NCBI RefSeq assembly: GCF_014898055.3
Contig: NW_023604861.1
Coordinates: 100,318,083 to 100,382,082 of the forward strand
Direction: 5' to 3'
From: Talpa occidentalis
Taxonomy: Eukaryota > Chordata > Mammalia > Eulipotyphla > Talpidae
DNA: 64,000 bases
A model generated the notes under the pieces. That model made no database searches. It worked only from the letters and a program-made list of their open reading frames with translations, and had not been told where the DNA came from. Below are positions 59,556 to 64,000 of this stretch, in pieces. The translations under genes were made by a program, and so were the position numbers. Each line of letters starts with the position of its first letter. Within the stretch, counting starts at the first letter, position 1.

Positions 59556-59829
59556 TTTTTTTTAAAGATTATTTATGCATAGAAGAACTGGGGTGTAGGG
59601 CAGAGGTAGGGGGGAGGCGTGGTGAGAGGATTCACCAGAGACAGATGTGGAGCAGAACAGGCAGATCCATTGAAATACACTGCTGAGGGGAGCAGGAAGC
59701 AAGACAGGAGAGGTCTGCTGCGCCATGTGGGTCAGCTCCCTGGCCAGCCAGGGATCCAACTCTTGCTGCAGTGGCTGGCGACAGCTTGATAGCACTGTGT
59801 CTTTAACCCCTGGGCCACCAGGGAGGCCC
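59556..59829 (-). repeat. tRNA-derived SINE, older subfamily
   Basis: Reverse-complement full element with a 15-bp target duplication CTCTGAATARTTTTA (one change). Confidence 0.9.
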
Positions 59830-59949
59830 CAACTCTGAATAATTTTAATTTATGCTAACATGTGTCAGTTAGCTGTTATCTTATAATCTCCAAATCAGTA
59901 ATTTTTTTATGGCATTCACTAAGCTTGTGGAAATGGGTATCTGCTTGTG

Positions 59950-61000
59950 TTTTTCAATTCTAAAATTGTTTAGTTTTCCTTTTTTTTTTTTTTGGTTAAA
60001 TTTTTCTATTTCTTCACTGAGAACGCTTCATTTCTTTTGAGTGTATTTGTAATGGTTTGCTGAAGCATTTAGAAATCTTTGTCAGCTTTTATTTCTTTGG
60101 CATTTCTCCCCCTTTTCCTGTTCCTCTCCTCTGGAATACCAATTATTCTAATATTTGTATATTTTAAGCAGTATGTAAGTCACATACATTTTCTTGACTC
60201 TTTTGTTGTTCTTTTATCATTTGTGATTAGGTTATTTCCTATAAGTTCCTATCCGTTAGATAATTTATACTATCTCCATTTGGTGTACTCTGTTATAGAT
60301 ATTTCTGTTGCATTTTTCATTTCATTCATTGAATTTTTCAGTTCTAGAATTTGTTTGGTTCTTAAAATATTTCTGTTAAATTTCTCATCTTGTTCATGTA
60401 TTGTTTTCCCAGTTTAATTGATTTGTTGTGTGTTTTCTTTTCTTTTCCTTTTTTTTTTTTTTAAAAAGATTTATTTATTTTTTTATACAAGAACCGGGGT
60501 ACAGGGCAGATGTGCGGGAGGGTGAGAGGATTCACCAGAGACAGAGCAGGGAACAGAACAGGCAGACTGCGGAAATGCACTGCTGAGGGGAGCAGCGGGC
60601 AGACAGGAGAGGCTGCTCGCCATGTGGGACCCTCGCCAGGCGGCCGGGATCCCACCGGGCGCTGCAGAGGCTACGGACAGCTTCACAGTGCGGCACTCAG
60701 CCACCTGCGCCACCAGGGAGGCCCTCATTGTGTGTTTTCTTGTAGTTCATTGAATTTTCTCAAAACAGTTATTATAAATTCTTTATCAGCTAGATTGCAA
60801 AATTTTGTGTCATTGAATACGGTATTGGAGGATTATTATCTTTTGGTGATGAGATGTTTCCTTCACGCCTCATGTTCGTGGGAGTTTTTCAGTGTTGCTT
60901 TCTTATTTGAAATAGTGGAACTCTTCAAATCTTTACTAGTTGCTTTCAGGTGTGGTATTGCTTTCAGTAGGTCCTGTTGCAGTTGATGTTTTCGTTGACC
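59950..61000 (-). mobile_element. Probable old L1 5'/ORF1-side fragment, split by a SINE
   Basis: Text such as 'tttcagttctagaatttgtt' and 'cttgtagttcattgaatttt' recalls antisense L1M/HAL1 sequence. The assignment is from memory and the limits are vague. Confidence 0.35.
60436..60724 (-). repeat. tRNA-derived SINE
   Basis: Reverse-complement full element; 'tgtgtgttttctt' occurs on both sides as the target duplication. Confidence 0.9.
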
Positions 61001-61788
61001 TTGTACAGACCCACTGTCGCCACACTTCTTGCTCCCTCTTGCGGCAGAATTCTTACCTGGTTAAGTCTTCTATTACTCTTAAAGCCACAAGGCCGGCTGC
61101 GGGAAACTTTTCCTTTGTTTTCCAGAAGGTGGAGCCACAACTCAAGTTACGTGTAGATCCTGGTCTGATCTTTAGTAAGCATGCTCAGTTTATCAGAGCT
61201 TGCACTTGCAAATGCACGAGGGAGCACACCTAAAGAACCAGCTGGCGAGTGTGGAAAGTGTAGATTTAGGACTTGAGGTGTTGGGAGCTCATGGGTCTGG
61301 TGGGAGGCCCCTTTGGGCGAGATTCTCCTAGATGCTCATAGGCAGACTGCTGTTGAAATCCTGAACACAGTAGCAAGTGACCCTTTACTGCCCTTTGATA
61401 GTCTTTCCTGCCTCTTTCTCCATCCCCTCCAGCCAAGGAGGTCCTGCCCTCAGGTCCCTGGGTATTGCTGGGGAGAAATGGGTTTCTCCACTATTATATA
61501 GTGGACATTGAAGGCACTTACTCATCACTCCTCTTTCCCTCTGCTGGAGAGGTCAGTCTCATCCTCCATTGCCTCCATTGGGGGAAAGCATGGTACTGGC
61601 AAAGTTGTAATTGCCTTCTCCAATATGCCAAATTGTTTTTTTCTTTTTCCACCAACAGCATGATGGAATCTCCTCTTGGGAAGGCTCAATTGCCACAGAT
61701 TATTTTGTCAGAGGGTGGCTGCCCAAGTCAGCATCCTCCAGATTTTACCGAGAGAGCTGGAGGCAGTTTTGCCAATTTCTGCTGGTTC

Positions 61789-62396
61789 TGTAACAGGGTG
61801 GTGCCCAGGAAAAGGGGAAGTTCCTGGTTCCCTGCTCCACCCAAAGGAGGGTGTAACTGAGCAGAGAGGAGAAGAAGCTGGAGAAGAGATGGGAGAAGGA
61901 AGGAAGCAGGATGGAGAGCCAGAAGGAGACCTGGAGGAGGCACACGGAGCAGAGAGACATGTGAAGAAGCCACGCTTGCCTTTTAGTTCTGGACTTGTTG
62001 AAACAGATGTGGGTGAAAGACTGATGGGGAGGATAACAACAGCAGCTTTAATCTTGATTTTGATTTTGCTCTTTTCCTCCCAGATTTGTCTGGTTGTTCC
62101 TGACCCTTTTCAATGGGTCTTCACTAAAAGATACTTTAGACTTGTGGCAGGCTTTGGGGCCTTGTTCTGGGCCAATCCTGTTTGAGTGGACTTGTACTCA
62201 CGAGGGGATGGGTAACTTTGGGTGCTTGATTTAGAAACAACATTCTTTGTTTTTTTTCTGTATTGTTTACTAATTGTATTAAAATTCCTTTCCATTAAAG
62301 TCTTATATGTTTTGTGTTGATGTGGCAGATGGCAGAACCTATTTAGAGCAGGCAGGTTGGGGGTTTCTAAGGTACCCCCCTTCCTGACCTGTAAAA
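61789..62396 (+). mobile_element. Solo LTR, family LTR-A (diverged)
   Basis: Begins TGTAACAGGGTGG and follows LTR-A for about 608 bp to a decayed end (CTGTAAAA). Flanks GTTC/CTTC match in three of four bases. The 169-codon frame at 61676-62185 crosses its start and is not a gene. Confidence 0.85.
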
Positions 62397-62689
62397 CTTC
62401 CACAACCTAAACCAAAGTCTATTATAAGCTGCACAAGATGGTGAGTCTTCATCCCCTTCCCTTGGCATATGGTATAAAATTTCAAAACTCCCACACAGAT
62501 TCTTTTTTGTGTGAATGGATGTCTAGTTAACTGCTAATGGAGGCACCTCTTTGTGCCATCATGATGTGGCTGTCTCTCCCTATTTTTCTTCATCGGTATT
62601 TTTCCCCTTTATTAATGAGATTCAGCTTGCTTTACTTCTATTTTTGTTATTTTAATTATATTTTCATTATAGAGTATTGAGTCCTTGGG

Positions 62690-63520
62690 CAAGTTAGGGA
62701 TAATTAGGCAGCTTCAAGGGCAGTGCAGGGACTTCAGGAGAGTTATGGAGGGCTCCAGAGATAAGGGCAACAAATTCCAAAGGGGACTAATCAAACACTC
62801 CAGAACCAGGGGCAACAGGACATTCCTGGACAAGGACGATAAAGAAAAAGGACTCTAAGATAAGCACTGGGACAGAGAGACTTAGTTCTGGGCACAGAGA
62901 CATTTTGGCAGTGAGTGAAACCACGGAGAACTAACCAATCACAGAGAGACTGATGGAGCTCTAGAATAATCAGGGAAAGAAGGTCTGGGCCTCCCCAGTG
63001 GTGCAGCGGTTGAGCGCTGGGTTGTGAAGCTGCCCGTTGCCTCTGCAGCGCTGGTTCGATCCCCAGCTGCTCCCCGGCCACCGAAGGAGGGTCTCACATG
63101 GTGCGCAGACCTCTCCTGCCGCCCGCTGCTCCCCTCAGCAGTGTACTTTGGTCCTTCTGCCTGCTCTGCTCCCCGCTCTGGCTCTGGTGAATTCTCTCAC
63201 CCTCCAGTGCTTCTGACTGTACCCAGTGCTTGTATAAATAAATAAATAAATAAATCTTAAAAAAAAAAAAAAAAGGAAAATTATTAAAAAAAAAAAATGG
63301 TTTATATTCCCTGAGGCACGACTCTGCTTGGGCTTCCTTGCCCCTCCCCGGCCTAGTTCCACCGGCCTGGGTGTCCCACTTTATTTCTGTTCCTTTTCTC
63401 CTCAATAAACTTTTTCTTTCTCTAAATAAATCTGCCTCTTCTTGCTCGCTTGCCTGAGCATCAGTGAAGTTCCTGCTGCGGCTTCGTGAGACACCAAACT
63501 GTGGCGGCCTAGTGGCTGGC
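62690..63520 (+). mobile_element. Probable LTR of a further ERV family, split by a SINE
   Basis: After the SINE, AATAAA at 63404-63409 with a pyrimidine-rich R/U5-like stretch. Before it, a purine-rich U3-like block. No internal viral genes are seen. Confidence 0.4.
62987..63274 (+). repeat. tRNA-derived SINE, young subfamily
   Basis: Full element from 'gggcctccccagtggtgcag' to a (TAAA)n and A tail. Confidence 0.92.
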
Positions 63521-63702
63521 ACTCAATGCTCCACTGCAGCCTGGGATCCGTTTCTGGCTGGGAGACTAGGCCTGAAAACCTACAATATCAGTTATCAGTA
63601 TCAAGCTTATTTTTCCTGTGCAATTTAAAACATAAACACAGTTTTAAATAATAAAATGGCCTTCTTCATAAAGATACTGATGACTATCAAAAATACTTGT
63701 TA

Positions 63703-64000
63703 GGGGGCCTCCCCGGTGGCGCAGCGGTTGAGCGCTGGGTTGCGAAGCTGCCAGCAGCCTCTGCAGCGCCGGTTCGATCCCCGGCTGCTCCCTGGCCACC
63801 GGAGGAGGGTCCCACATGGCGCGCAGACCTCTCCTGCCGCCCGCTGCTCCCCTCAGCAGTGTACTTCGGTCCTTCTGCCTGCTCTGCTCCCCGCTCTGGC
63901 TCTGGTGGATTCTCTCACCCTCCCGTGCTTCTGACTGTACCCAGTGCATGTATAAACAAAAAAAAAACAAACAAATGAATAAATAAATAAATAAAACATG
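63703..64000 (+). repeat. tRNA-derived SINE, young subfamily (runs to window end)
   Basis: Near-consensus copy. Pol III A-box-like 'tggcgcagcgg' at 63717-63727 and B-box 'ggttcgatcc' at 63771-63780. The tail (AAAC)n/(AAAT)n reaches the window edge. Confidence 0.93.

Noticed and set aside
61676..62185. 169-codon open frame, the longest in the window
   Set aside because: It runs from flank into an LTR-A copy and has no protein-family resemblance. Equivalent positions in the other LTR-A copies do not keep the frame.
63717..63780. A-box and B-box motifs considered as a tRNA gene
   Set aside because: They belong to the SINE head. The segment is followed by the SINE body and an A tail and does not fold as a complete tRNA by eye.

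Overview
The window is mammalian nuclear DNA. It has split genes with GT-AG introns, tRNA-derived SINEs with A-rich tails, 3' pieces of L1, L2, MIR, hAT and Tigger remnants, microsatellites and solo retroviral LTRs. The young SINEs (tRNA-like head, then a long pyrimidine-rich body) look like the Rhin-1-type SINEs reported from horseshoe and leaf-nosed bats. A rhinolophoid bat is therefore my best guess, made from memory and not searched.

The genes belong to the conserved MRPL30 - LYG2 - LYG1 block (human 2q11.2). MRPL30 (mitochondrial ribosomal protein L30) is on the + strand at the left edge, with only its last three coding exons present (595-1241). LYG2 (goose-type lysozyme 2) is on the - strand and complete: five coding exons between 14279 and 6122 give 212 aa, with a short leader exon and a TATA box near 16045. 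LYG1 (goose-type lysozyme 1) is also on the - strand and complete: five coding exons between 45799 and 41580 give 197 aa, with a leader exon and TATA box near 50297 and a poly(A) signal at 41463-41468. The two lysozyme genes have the same exon plan, splice phases and promoter layout, so they are tandem duplicates. Both encode secreted proteins with four conserved cysteines and the catalytic-type Glu. LYG1 has lost the GLMQ segment around the active site.

The roughly 25 kb between LYG2 and LYG1 is an accessory, repeat-built interval. From 24.9 to 36.9 kb it holds a dense cluster of solo LTRs from two endogenous-retrovirus families, called here LTR-A (about 590-610 bp) and LTR-B (about 470-485 bp). 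Most have their own exact 4-bp target duplication. One LTR-B is nested in an LTR-A. One element is an LTR-B/LTR-A chimera inside a single target duplication. A further LTR-A lies at 61.8 kb.

From 50.3 to 64 kb, upstream of LYG1, I found no gene, only SINEs, old L1, Tigger and hAT remnants, and LTR pieces. I found no undescribed gene system. The most unusual items are the chimeric LTR, the LTR cluster, the paired lysozyme promoters and the active-site changes in LYG1.
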